Source of the DNA: CAYJXJ01 sp964374095
GTDB lineage: Bacteria > Elusimicrobiota > Elusimicrobia > UBA1565 > UBA9628
Length of the DNA stretch: 38,805 nt
Direction of reading: 5' to 3'
NCBI GenBank assembly: GCA_964374095.1
Contig: CAYJXJ010000021.1
Location: forward strand, 1-38,805
Made by a program: the position numbers and the translations under genes. The notes under the pieces are model-generated. The model made no database searches, was not told where the DNA came from, and saw only the letters and a list, made by a program, of their open reading frames with translations. This document shows, piece by piece, positions 31,491 through 38,805 of this stretch (position 1 is its first letter; each line of letters opens with the position of its first letter).

Positions 31491-32096
31491 CTAGCCGGGA
31501 ATCCGGCGCGAGTAGACGTTCCAGGTGAAGCCCGCGAGGGGAAAGGCGCCTTCGAGCTGAAAGCCGTTGGCGAGGTAGAACTTGTTGGCGCGGGTCATGT
31601 CCGTATGCGTGGTGACCTTGTACCGCGTTACTCCCCGCGCCCGCATCTCGCTGTCCAAGGCCAGGACCAGGTTCTTGCCCAAGCCGCGCGACCGGGTGCT
31701 TTCCTCGACGGCGATCGCCACCAATTCGGCGCGCAGGTCGGTGATCCCGAGGGTTTTGTCGCCGTAAAACGCCGCCGCGATGATCTTTGGGACCAGGCTG
31801 GGCTTGCGCAGCACCGCCGGGAGCATGCTTGGCATGAAGGCCCAGGGCCGGCGCAGCACCGCCTGGTTGAGATTGGATCCGTCCGTGCCCAAGACAAATC
31901 CTTCCAGACGGGTCCCGTCCAAGGCGACGATGAGAAATCCCAGGCGCATTTCGAGGAGGGCCCGGTAGAGCTCGAAGAGAAATCCCTCGCCGAAGTCGGT
32001 GATGAAGCTCGAGTAGGAGATGGCCTTGAGGTGGAGCCGGGCCACCTGTCGCACGAGGCCGTCGTCGAAATCGGCGACGACCCTAAGCTCGGACAC
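31491..32096 (-). CDS. GNAT-family N-acetyltransferase
   Basis: This is a 201-aa protein with the acetyl-CoA-binding motif A at LVAIAVEESTRSRGLGKNLV (RSRGLG pyrophosphate loop, about residues 135-141). The later VTTHTDMTRANKFYLANGFQ (about 160-180) is the usual GNAT motif B region. It acetylates an amine; in this setting the target may be an amino sugar, as with other GNAT proteins in glycan loci, but this is inferred. The start lies within the last 14 nt of the upstream GT2 gene, so the two form one minus-strand operon. Confidence 0.87.
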   Translation of the reverse strand: MSELRVVADFDDGLVRQVARLHLKAISYSSFITDFGEGFLFELYRALLEMRLGFLIVALDGTRLEGFVLGTDGSNLNQAVLRRPWAFMPSMLPAVLRKPSLVPKIIAAAFYGDKTLGITDLRAELVAIAVEESTRSRGLGKNLVLALDSEMRARGVTRYKVTTHTDMTRANKFYLANGFQLEGAFPLAGFTWNVYSRRIPG

Positions 32097-32820
32097 CCGC
32101 CCTCCAGGGCCCGGGCAGCCGCTTGCGGGTCCAGGCGAGGGACAGCGTCGCCATGGCGTACTGGAAGAATACCGTGACCGGGGTCGTCTTGCTTTGGCCG
32201 CCCCGGCGGTCCCCGTTGATCATGGGGACTTGGAGTATGCTCGCGCTATGGGACTCGAGATCATAAAGGAAGCGGATGCAGTAGTCTCCATAACCCCAGA
32301 ATATGCGGTCGAAGTCGCAGCGGAACAGGACTTCGCGCCGGATGGCGCAATAGCCGTAGAGGTAGTCGATGATCGAACCGCCGGTCATCAGGCGCACGAA
32401 GACGTTGAAGGCCCAGCTGAGGTGATGGTGCAGGAAGCCGCTCATGCGGCCGCCGTAGAGGTAGCGCGAACCGAAGGCCGCGTCGTAGGTCCCCGCGGCC
32501 CCGACCAGGAAGGGCAGATAGGAGGGCTGGTGGTTGCCGTCGGAATCCATCACCACGACGATCGAGCCGGCGGACTTCTCGATCCCTTCCCGGATGGCGA
32601 ACCCCAGTCCCCGTTCCTTGGTCCTGACGATCACCTTCACCTCGGGGTCGCCGGCGAAAGCCTGGCGCACCCGCTCGGCGGTCCCATCGGGGCTGGAATC
32701 ATCGACGAGGAGAATTTCCTTGGATTGGCCGCCCAGGGCCTTCTGGATGTCTTGGATGAGGCCGACGATGGCGTCCCCTTCGTTGTAGGCCGGCAGGATG
32801 ACGGAAAGCTGCGGGCTCAT
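32083..32820 (-). CDS. Polyprenol-phosphate hexosyltransferase-like GT2
   Basis: This is a 245-aa, DPM1-like enzyme: LSVILPAYNEGDAIVGLI, LLVDDSSPDGTAERV, RTKERGLGFAIREGIEKS, VVMDSDGNHQPSYLP (DxD) and AAFGSRYLYGGRMSG, with IIDYLYGYCAIRREV as the acceptor-side motif. It would make a polyprenyl-phosphate sugar for the GT-C enzyme encoded divergently next to it. An ATG at 32829 lies inside the TATAAT box, so ATG 32820, 7 nt after the box, is chosen. The downstream GNAT gene overlaps its end. Confidence 0.88.
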   Translation of the reverse strand: MSPQLSVILPAYNEGDAIVGLIQDIQKALGGQSKEILLVDDSSPDGTAERVRQAFAGDPEVKVIVRTKERGLGFAIREGIEKSAGSIVVVMDSDGNHQPSYLPFLVGAAGTYDAAFGSRYLYGGRMSGFLHHHLSWAFNVFVRLMTGGSIIDYLYGYCAIRREVLFRCDFDRIFWGYGDYCIRFLYDLESHSASILQVPMINGDRRGGQSKTTPVTVFFQYAMATLSLAWTRKRLPGPWRAGVRA

Positions 32821-32855
32821 TCGCGGCATTATACCGCTTTTAGATAAAATGAGCC
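32821..32855. promoter_or_regulatory. Divergent, back-to-back leaderless promoters
   Basis: TATAAT on the minus strand (32833-32828) lies 7 nt before ATG 32820. TAAAAT on the plus strand (32845-32850) lies 5 nt before GTG 32856. The two -10 boxes are separated by 11 nt, so the 35-nt gap has room for little else. No -35 matches are seen. Confidence 0.6.
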
Positions 32856-34061
32856 GTGACCAGCCGCAAGGAGCTCTACGCCGCCCTGCTCTTGGCCGCG
32901 GCCCTGCGGTTGGGATTCGCCTTCCACGCGGTGCCGGGTCCCCAGCCCGGAGGCAGCCGCGACTACGAGCCGCTGGCGCTCAACCTTCTTGAGACCGGGG
33001 TGTTTTCCACGGAGCCGGGGGTTCCCACGGCCGAGCGCGAGCCGGGGTACGTGCTCTTCATCACCGGGATATACCGGCTCTTCGGAATTCACCCCTGGGC
33101 CGTCGTTCTCATCCAGATCGGGCTTTCGCTGGCGACCATCGTCCTGGCCCGGGGCCTGGCGCTCGCCTGGTTCGGGCCATTTCCGGCGCGCTTCGCGGCC
33201 TGGGCGTGCGCGGCCTACCCCTACTTCATCTATTACAGCGGCTACTATTTCCGCGAAACCCCGCTCGCCTTCCTGCTCACCGCCTCATTCTGGGTCTTGT
33301 CCCGGGCGCGCGGCCCGAGGGGGATTGCGGCGGCCGGCGCGCTCGCCGGCGCCGCGGCCATGGCCAACACCGCCCTCGGGCCGACCTTGGGAGTCCTGGC
33401 CCTGGCGGTGGGCCGGCTCGCGCCGCGTGGGGAGCGTCTGCGCCGGGGCGCGGCCTTCCTCGTGCCCGTGGCCCTGATGATGGGGCTCTGGATCGGCCGG
33501 AACTGGCGGGTCTTCGGGACCTTTCTGCCGACCTCGACCTTGGTCGGCATTCAGATGTACTGGGCCTTCGCCGTCCCCTACGAGTTTCTGGGCACTCCCG
33601 AGCAAACCCGCATCCTCGGAGGGCCGGGAGACGACACCGAATTCCAGAGGCTCTCCGGGCTCCCGGAGATCGAGCGCAACCGGGCCTTTTTCCGCGCGGC
33701 CGTGGGCTTGGCGGCGAAGGACCCGTTGAAAGCCGTTCGGGACGGCTTGCGGCGCGCCGCGGGGTTGTGGCGTCCGGTGCCCTATGAGCGCCCGCACGCC
33801 TCGCACAGCTATTCCTTGATCCGGGCGCTCGCCCTGCTCTCCGATGGGTGGCTCCTCCCCTTGACCGCGCTGGGTCTGTGGCGGGCGCGGTCCAACCCGC
33901 AGGCGCGCCTCATCGCCCTCACGCTCGGCATGATCACCCTGACGTACTCGATCAGCCACGCCCCGATCCGCTACCGGGTGTCGTTCATGCCGCTGGCGCT
34001 CATGCTGGCGGGGGTGGGAGCCGAGGGGCTCTTGGCGGCGTGGCGCTCCAGGAAAAGGTGA
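32856..34061 (+). CDS. GT-C fold membrane glycosyltransferase
   Basis: This is a 401-aa protein. It has a hydrophobic N-terminal helix (LYAALLLAAALRLGFAF), then an extracytoplasmic loop with GGSRDYEPLALNLLETGVF (Asp near residue 36 in the place of the GT-C catalytic acid), EREPGYVLFI, and a series of about 8 helices ending at residue 395. This matches the short PMT_2/GT39-like class. GTG 32856 is used because the -10 box at 32845-32850 leaves no upstream alternative. Its stop overlaps the next GTG (GTGA). It probably uses the lipid-linked sugar made by the divergent GT2. Confidence 0.85.
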   Translation: MTSRKELYAALLLAAALRLGFAFHAVPGPQPGGSRDYEPLALNLLETGVFSTEPGVPTAEREPGYVLFITGIYRLFGIHPWAVVLIQIGLSLATIVLARGLALAWFGPFPARFAAWACAAYPYFIYYSGYYFRETPLAFLLTASFWVLSRARGPRGIAAAGALAGAAAMANTALGPTLGVLALAVGRLAPRGERLRRGAAFLVPVALMMGLWIGRNWRVFGTFLPTSTLVGIQMYWAFAVPYEFLGTPEQTRILGGPGDDTEFQRLSGLPEIERNRAFFRAAVGLAAKDPLKAVRDGLRRAAGLWRPVPYERPHASHSYSLIRALALLSDGWLLPLTALGLWRARSNPQARLIALTLGMITLTYSISHAPIRYRVSFMPLALMLAGVGAEGLLAAWRSRKR

Positions 34062-34630
34062 CCGCCGCGCGGGAGATCTACGTCAGCACCGACATCGAGG
34101 CCGACGGCCCCATCCCGGGTCCGCACTCGATGCTGAGTTTTGGTTCCGCGGCCTACCTGGCCGACAAGACTCTTCTGGCGACATTCTCCGCGAACCTCGA
34201 GACCTTGGCCGGCGCCCAAGGCGATCCCGAGACCATGGAGTGGTGGGGAAAAAACCCCGAGGCCTGGGCCGCGGGCCGCAAAGACTTGGAGTCGGCGGAG
34301 CGCGCCATGACGCGCTACGTCGCCTGGCTCAAGGGCTTGGGGGGCCGTCCCATCTTCGTCGGCTATCCCGCGGCGTTCGACTTTCTCTTCGTCTACTGGT
34401 ACCTGATCCGCTTCGCGGGCGAAAGCCCCTTCTCTTTCCAGGCTCTCGACATCAAGACTTTCGGCATGGCGCTCCTGCGCTGCGAGTACCGCAAATCCGT
34501 CAAGGCGAATTACCCCAAGGCGTGGTTCGATCCCGTCCCTCACACCCACGTCGCCTTGGACGACGCGCTCGAGCAGGGCGCGCTGTTTTGCAATATGCTC
34601 AAAGCCAGCCGGGGAAGCGGCGCGCCTTAG
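34058..34630 (+). CDS. DEDDh-type 3'-5' exonuclease-like protein
   Basis: This is a 190-aa protein of the RNase H-like exonuclease fold, resembling the Rv2179c-like group. Acidic pair Asp12/Glu14 lies in VSTDIEADGP. A further Asp lies in GYPAAFDFLFVYWYL. The final HVALDDALEQ provides the His and Asp of the DEDDh set. Such enzymes trim RNA or DNA 3' ends. GTG 34058 overlaps the stop of the GT-C gene (GTGA), so it is co-translated with a glycan enzyme, an unusual pairing. The start is supported by the position of the first catalytic Asp near the N-terminus. Confidence 0.82.
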   Translation: MTAAREIYVSTDIEADGPIPGPHSMLSFGSAAYLADKTLLATFSANLETLAGAQGDPETMEWWGKNPEAWAAGRKDLESAERAMTRYVAWLKGLGGRPIFVGYPAAFDFLFVYWYLIRFAGESPFSFQALDIKTFGMALLRCEYRKSVKANYPKAWFDPVPHTHVALDDALEQGALFCNMLKASRGSGAP

Positions 34631-34656
34631 GCGCCCGATTCGGGCGGAGAAGGTGT

Positions 34657-34662
34657 TATAAT
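34657..34662 (+). promoter_or_regulatory. Candidate -10 box of the fusion gene
   Basis: A consensus TATAAT lies 23 nt before ATG 34686, in the 55-nt gap after the exonuclease gene. The -35 match is weak. Confidence 0.45.
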
Positions 34663-34685
34663 ATCCGTTCACGAGTCCCTAGACG

Positions 34686-36833
34686 ATGGCCGCTACCCTT
34701 CAATCCCCCCCGCGCGCACCCGCCGTCCGACTCCAAGGTCCCCGGGATATCCCGGATCTCCCGGCCGCCCTCTCGCGCGGCATACTCGCCGTGTTGTGCG
34801 GCGCCTTCGCCCTGGCCGCGGTTTGGGGGCTCCGCGCGGATTTGCCGTTTACCCCGCGCTTGGCCACCGAGCAGGAGCAGGTCTATTTCGCCCTCAAATT
34901 CGGCTCAGGCGATTTCAACCCGCATTTCTTCGGCCACCCCCCCCTGTTTGCCTATGCGCTCTTCGGCGTCTACGGACTCCTCTTCATCGCCGGGCGCCTC
35001 ACCGGCAACTTCGCCTCGATGGCCGATTTCGAGCGCATGGTCTTTCTCGCGCCGGAGCCGTTCTACCTGGCCGCCCGGATCTTCGTTCTCCTGCTCGCGG
35101 TGGCCGCGATCCTCGTCTTTTACCGCCTGGCCGCGCGCCTCTACGGACGGCGGTCCACGGCCCTGGCGGCCTGCTTGCTGTTGGGCTCGAGCGCGACCTT
35201 CGTGACCTACGCGCATTACGCGAGCACCGACGTGCCCATGATGTTTGTCTCGCTGCTGGCTTTCACGCAGATCGCAAGGGTGCTGCGGCTGGGGCGGTGG
35301 CGCGACTACGGGCTCGCGGGACTGCTCATCGGATTAGCCGCCGCGACCAAATACAACGCCGCCAGCCTGGGGCTCCCGCTGGTTCTGGCCCATGCCGCGG
35401 GCCGGCGCGACGAAGGAGCGCCGTGGGGCCGGGTCCTGGGCTCCCGGCGTCTTTGGCTGGCCGCGGCCCTAATCCCGGCCGGCTTCCTGCTCGGCTGTCC
35501 CTACGCGGCCCTCGACTTCGGGACATTCAGAAAGTCCTTGGATTTCCTGAACTGGTGCGTCACTTCCCAGGACTACCACTTCGATTCCTATCGCGTGGCC
35601 GAGCCGGGCTTGCGGCATGTCGTGGGGACGATGCTCCCGCGTATGTTCGGCGCCCCGGCCGCCTGGCTGGTCCTCGTGGGGCTGGCCTATGCCCTGATGC
35701 GGCGCGCCGCGGCGGACCGGATACTGGCCCCGTGGCTGCTGATCTACGCGGCGTATGTGGGCGGTTGGTCCTTCGTGCGCGAGCGCTATTTCATCCACCT
35801 TACTCCCTACGAGAACCCGGGGCGCTTCATGGGCGCCGAGGACGCCCAGGCCGCGGTCCTGCACGCGCATGTCCCGTTCGTGCGCGTGCTCGTGCGCGGC
35901 CTGCTGGAGCTCCATCGCATCAACAACGCCCTTCCGGGGGAGCCGTTCGAAAAGTTTCCGCTGACCCGGCGGCTGTTCCGCGTCAGCCAGCAGTGCAACG
36001 CCCGCAACTACACCATCAACATATCCCAGGGGTGCATCGGAGAGTGCACGTTTTGCGTGATCCCCAAGGCGAAGGGGAGGACCCGCAGCCTTCCGGTCGG
36101 CCTCATCGTGGAGAAACTGCGGGAAAAAGTGGGCTCGGGGGTGCGCCATGTGACGCTCTCCAGCGACGACTCGGGGGCCTACGGCATCGACATCGGCACC
36201 GACCTGGTGGAGCTCATGGACCGGATCGATGCCATCCCCGGGGAGTTCTCGCTCTACATCAACTGCTTCGATCCCAGGTGGTGGACGAAGCTGGGCTCCG
36301 GCATGCGCCGGCATCTGGCCTACGGCCGGATCAAGTACCTGCAGTCCACCCTGCAGAGCGGCTCCAACCGGGTGCTGCGCCGCATGAAGCGGGCCTATGA
36401 CATCGAGCGGGTGATGCCGATCCTGGGCCGGCTGAGGGCGGAGTTCCCCGACGTGGTCCTGGCGAGCCAGTTCATCGCCGGTTTCCCCGGCGAGACCGAG
36501 GAGGACCTGGCCCGGTCCCAAGCGATCATTGAGCAAGATGTGTTCGACCACCTTTTCGTCTTCGACTACAGCCCGCGCCCCGACGCCGACTCCGAGTCCC
36601 TGGACCGCAAGCTTCCGGCGGCGGCGATCCGCGCCTACGGCAATCGCCTGCGCCGGGCGTGGAACTTGTCGAATCTGCGCATCGCCCTGGGCCTGCGGCG
36701 GAGGCCCGCGTTTTCGCAAGAGGTGATTGGGCCTTCGATCCCGGAGAGTTCGCCGCTGACCGAGCCGGCGGCCGCGGAGAGCTGTTCGACGGGCTGCGCC
36801 GAGACCTCGGACAATCCTTTCGCGAGGGTTTGA
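34686..36833 (+). CDS. Fusion of a GT-C membrane glycosyltransferase with a methylthiotransferase-like radical SAM domain
   Basis: This is a 715-aa protein. Residues about 30-370 are GT-C-like: GILAVLCGAFALAAVWGL, FNPHFFGHPPLFAYALFGVY, TKYNAASLGLPLVLAHAA and WSFVRERYFIHLTP, with about 8 membrane helices. Residues about 440-640 are a radical SAM core of MiaB/RimO/MtaB type: Cys450-x3-Cys454-x2-Cys457 (SQGCIGECTFCVIPKAKGR), VTLSSDDSGAYG, LQSGSNRVLRRMKR and FIAGFPGETEEDL. The usual N-terminal UPF0004 domain is reduced to about 65 residues with only one Cys, and no TRAM domain follows; the tail is Pro/Ser-rich. The GT-C part lacks its usual last helices. The fusion is in frame. Either it is a real bifunctional protein or the product of a deletion or misassembly. 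Confidence 0.8.
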   Translation: MAATLQSPPRAPAVRLQGPRDIPDLPAALSRGILAVLCGAFALAAVWGLRADLPFTPRLATEQEQVYFALKFGSGDFNPHFFGHPPLFAYALFGVYGLLFIAGRLTGNFASMADFERMVFLAPEPFYLAARIFVLLLAVAAILVFYRLAARLYGRRSTALAACLLLGSSATFVTYAHYASTDVPMMFVSLLAFTQIARVLRLGRWRDYGLAGLLIGLAAATKYNAASLGLPLVLAHAAGRRDEGAPWGRVLGSRRLWLAAALIPAGFLLGCPYAALDFGTFRKSLDFLNWCVTSQDYHFDSYRVAEPGLRHVVGTMLPRMFGAPAAWLVLVGLAYALMRRAAADRILAPWLLIYAAYVGGWSFVRERYFIHLTPYENPGRFMGAEDAQAAVLHAHVPFVRVLVRGLLELHRINNALPGEPFEKFPLTRRLFRVSQQCNARNYTINISQGCIGECTFCVIPKAKGRTRSLPVGLIVEKLREKVGSGVRHVTLSSDDSGAYGIDIGTDLVELMDRIDAIPGEFSLYINCFDPRWWTKLGSGMRRHLAYGRIKYLQSTLQSGSNRVLRRMKRAYDIERVMPILGRLRAEFPDVVLASQFIAGFPGETEEDLARSQAIIEQDVFDHLFVFDYSPRPDADSESLDRKLPAAAIRAYGNRLRRAWNLSNLRIALGLRRRPAFSQEVIGPSIPESSPLTEPAAAESCSTGCAETSDNPFARV

Positions 36834-36949
36834 TGACGACCAAGAGCGCCCTGGCTGAGCGCGTCTGCGGCTGGAACACCCCCGTCGGCCGTCTGCGGCC
36901 TTTCGACTTCCTTCATCCAGCCCCGCGGGTTTTCGGCCGCAAGCTCTGA
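36833..36949 (+). CDS. Small 38-aa protein frame
   Basis: ATG 36833 overlaps the stop of the fusion gene by one base (TGATG) and encodes 38 residues (it includes ALAERVCGWNTPVGRLRPFD and ends RVFGRKL). It stops 1 nt before the convergent FkbM gene. There is no signal or membrane segment and no family is recognised. The overlap and exact fit of the gap are modest support. Confidence 0.35.
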   Translation: MTTKSALAERVCGWNTPVGRLRPFDFLHPAPRVFGRKL

Positions 36950-36950
36950 T

Positions 36951-37781
36951 TTAGGGCCGACGCAGGTAGGCGTTGAGGTAGCCCTGGGCCTTGCCGATCC
37001 GCAACACCTTATCCGGGTCGGAGAGGGGCAGGGGGGTCCCGGCTTCCGCCCAGAGAGCGGAAAACCCGTGCTCCGACCAGAGCGCCAGGAGCGCGCGGGG
37101 GTCATGGCCGGCCAGGACCAGCAGTTCCGGGCAGAATTCGCAGAGGATCGCCGCCTGCGGGTTATCCAAAAGCACGCGCTTCATCCCCCGAAAGGCCAAG
37201 ACCTCGGCGCCTTGGATGTCGATCTTGATGAAGTCGACGCGCTCGCCGGGCGCGAAATAGTCGTCGAGCGCGACGACTTCCGTCGTCGCCCCGGACCAGC
37301 CGCCGGGGTTAAAGAGCATGTGGTCCCCGCGGTTCTCCACGCAGCGGTAGAGCGTCGAAACCCCGGTCCGGTCGGAGACCGCCTTGCGCACGGCCGCAAT
37401 ATTGGCGTAGCCGTTGGCGGCGATATTGGCCTCGAGCAGCGTGAAGTTCTCCGCGTCGGGCTCGAAGGCGACGACCCGGCCCTGGGGACCCGCCCGGCGC
37501 GCGAAGCGCAGGGTGTAGAGCCCGATGTTGGCGCCGACGTCGACGACCACCGATCCGGGGACCAGGTCGCGCTCCAGGACTTCCGCCTGCGAACGCCCCC
37601 AAAACCCCAACTTCCAGATCGATAGGGCCAGGAGGCGGTCGGCGCTGCCCGGCCGGAGGAGGTGTCCGTCGGCGCGAATGGCCCCGGTCCACGAGAACTG
37701 GAAGGCTCGGGCGGCGGCGCGCAGCGCCCGGGTGGCCCAGGAACTCCGCGAGACGGCCATGCGCCTGAGTATGCCCCTCAC
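36951..37781 (-). CDS. FkbM-family methyltransferase
   Basis: This is a 276-aa protein. SAM motif I is VVVDVGANIGLYTLRFAR (about 77-94), followed by VVAFEPDAENFTLLEANI and VDFIKIDIQGAEVLAFRGM, the FkbM signature. The C-terminal part has AILCEFCPELL. FkbM enzymes O-methylate sugars or natural products; here a glycan is the likely target. GTG 37781 is chosen because it overlaps the stop of the upstream gene (GTGA), the pattern used throughout; an ATG 21 nt further in (37760) is the alternative. Confidence 0.85.
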   Translation of the reverse strand: MRGILRRMAVSRSSWATRALRAAARAFQFSWTGAIRADGHLLRPGSADRLLALSIWKLGFWGRSQAEVLERDLVPGSVVVDVGANIGLYTLRFARRAGPQGRVVAFEPDAENFTLLEANIAANGYANIAAVRKAVSDRTGVSTLYRCVENRGDHMLFNPGGWSGATTEVVALDDYFAPGERVDFIKIDIQGAEVLAFRGMKRVLLDNPQAAILCEFCPELLVLAGHDPRALLALWSEHGFSALWAEAGTPLPLSDPDKVLRIGKAQGYLNAYLRRP

Positions 37782-38805
37782 GCGAACTTGAGCTTGAGCA
37801 TGGCCACCCAGCACATGCGCACGAGGAGCAAACCATGGCGGAAGCGCGAGATCTTGGTGACCCCGTAGCTGCGGCTGCGGTAGCGCACCGGCATCTCCGC
37901 GATTTCAAGTCCCAGGCGCGCGGCCCCGAACAGCAGGTCGAAGTCGCCGAAGGGATCGAAATCCCCGAAATAGGCGCGGCCGGCCGCGATGCGCTCATAA
38001 TGCGCCCGTGAGAGCGCCTTGGTGCCGCAGAGGGTGTCCCGGACGCGCCGGCCGATCAGCCAGGAGAGGGCCGCGCCGAAGAGATGGTTGGCGATGTTGT
38101 TCAAGTAGCGCATGGCCTGGTCTTCCATGGGGTAGTTGAGGCGCGAGCCGTTGATGAACTCCCCGCGGCCTTCCGCGAGGGCGAGTATGAACTTGGGCAA
38201 ATCCTCGGGCGCGACCGAGAGGTCCGAGTCGAGGATGACGAGGTGCTTGCCCGCGGCCGCGGCGAAGCCCTTACGCATGGCGTCGCCCTTGCCCAGGCGT
38301 CCGCCTTGGTCCACGAGCTTGTAGGTGAATCCCGGCCTGGGCGCCGCCATGACCGAGAGAATGCGTTCGCGGGTGCCGTCGTCCGAGCCTCCGTCGACGA
38401 ACACGACCTCGGTGGACGCTCCCAGCCTCGGCAGGCGCGCGGCGAGGGGGAGAATGTTGCCCTCCTCGTTCAAGGTCGGGACCACGACCGAGACCGTGGG
38501 CTCGGCGGGAGCGGGCCAGGCGGGCTCGGGCCTGGCCACGATGTACTCGACCAGGCACAGCCGGCGCAGGAAGGGAAGCCGCGCGAGAATGATATTGCAG
38601 AGCTCGGAGAGTCCCGGTATCCATACCGGAAGGAGCAGGGCGTAGCCCTTCTGCACCACGCGCAGGCCGCTCAGCGAGAGAAGGTTCTGGATATCGGCCA
38701 GGGGGAGCCAGAGCTGAAGGGGTTGGCGGGCCTTGAGGCCCAGAAGTTCAGCCAGCTTCAGGACCGGTTCCCAGAGGTAGTTGTAATAGGTGATGACGAC
38801 CCGCG
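37778..38805 (-). CDS. Methyltransferase-GT2 fusion, 5' end cut by the window
   Basis: The frame is open to the window edge (342 codons visible). The first about 90 residues (RVVITYYNYLWEPVLKLAEL; LPLADIQNLLSLSGLRVV) match the C-terminal part of a class I SAM methyltransferase. A GT2 domain follows: VSVVVPTLNEEGNILPLAAR, VFVDGGSDDGTRERI, GKGDAMRKGFAAAAG, VILDSDLSVAPEDLP (DxD) and RDTLCGTKALSRAHYERI. Proteins with this order, about 480 aa, are known as bifunctional methyltransferase/glycosyltransferases. An internal start at 38659 is possible but unnecessary. Its stop overlaps the FkbM start. Confidence 0.85.
   Translation of the reverse strand, partial: RVVITYYNYLWEPVLKLAELLGLKARQPLQLWLPLADIQNLLSLSGLRVVQKGYALLLPVWIPGLSELCNIILARLPFLRRLCLVEYIVARPEPAWPAPAEPTVSVVVPTLNEEGNILPLAARLPRLGASTEVVFVDGGSDDGTRERILSVMAAPRPGFTYKLVDQGGRLGKGDAMRKGFAAAAGKHLVILDSDLSVAPEDLPKFILALAEGRGEFINGSRLNYPMEDQAMRYLNNIANHLFGAALSWLIGRRVRDTLCGTKALSRAHYERIAAGRAYFGDFDPFGDFDLLFGAARLGLEIAEMPVRYRSRSYGVTKISRFRHGLLLVRMCWVAMLKLKFA

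Noticed and set aside
32821..32829. ATG 32829 as the start of the minus-strand GT2 gene
   Set aside because: The codon lies within the TATAAT box, so it would precede the transcription start. ATG 32820 fits both promoter and domain.
34796..36400. Plus-strand frame of about 530 codons overlapping the GT-C/radical-SAM fusion in another frame
   Set aside because: Arg/Gly/Pro-rich shadow. The fusion frame contains both membrane helices and an intact CxxxCxxC motif.
1..38805. CRISPR arrays, tRNA or rRNA genes, insertion sequences, prophage genes
   Set aside because: No regularly spaced repeats, tRNA-like cloverleaf sequences, transposase motifs or terminal inverted repeats with target duplications were noticed.

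Overview
The window is GC-rich chromosomal DNA from a Gram-negative-type bacterium. It encodes an outer-membrane barrel protein, a GT9 heptosyltransferase-like enzyme and a Wzx-type flippase. Nearly every gene pair is packed with 1-4 nt ATGA/GTGA/TGATG overlaps. The style (large secreted proteins with Pro/Ala/Val-rich N-termini, many GT-C enzymes, very tight operons) resembles Elusimicrobiota or another poorly cultured phylum, but nothing here fixes the taxonomy. No rRNA, tRNA, CRISPR array, transposase or phage gene was seen.

Region 1 (43-3994, minus strand) is an operon. A secreted subtilisin-family (S8) protease is followed, through ATGA overlaps, by two small secreted or membrane-anchored proteins and a third reading frame that appears frameshifted. 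Region 2 (4474-8257, plus) is a three-gene unit: an outer-membrane barrel protein, a cupredoxin-domain exported protein and a sensor-HAMP-class III nucleotide cyclase. Region 3 (8261-9637) is a PIN toxin / ribbon-helix-helix antitoxin pair divergent from a TetR regulator, with palindromic operators between them. Region 4 (10195-13157) has an exported PTP-fold phosphatase convergent with, and overlapping, a 791-aa exported protein that carries what looks like a circularly permuted papain-like (YiiX-type) catalytic core.

Region 5 (13646-31201, plus) is a large surface-glycan cluster. It holds a flippase, a DesII-like radical SAM deoxysugar enzyme, GT4, GT9, an AsnB-type amidotransferase, two methyltransferases (one a sugar C-methyltransferase type), a DegT-fold protein whose PLP lysine is replaced by histidine (ColD/DdhC-like), a conventional DegT aminotransferase, four GT2 enzymes and a GT-C enzyme. 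The expected product is an unusual (amino/branched) deoxysugar-containing glycan. The polyprenol-phosphate-sugar-type GT2 enzymes would supply donors to membrane GT-C enzymes. Region 6 (31491-36949) adds a GNAT protein, another GT2, a GT-C, a DEDDh exonuclease-like protein and a striking GT-C/radical-SAM fusion. Region 7 (36951-38805, minus) has an FkbM methyltransferase and a methyltransferase-GT2 fusion cut by the window edge.

The most interesting non-gene signals are these: two copies of a 51-nt hairpin/micro-ORF element that encodes near-identical 16-aa peptides and is overlap-coupled to glycan genes; a hairpin lying exactly between the Shine-Dalgarno and the start codon of asnB; a CCACCGGTGG-centred palindrome in three separate intergenic gaps; a palindrome-rich insertion inside a DegT coding sequence; and a recurring promoter arrangement in which the -10 box sits 5-9 nt before the start codon, predicting leaderless mRNAs.
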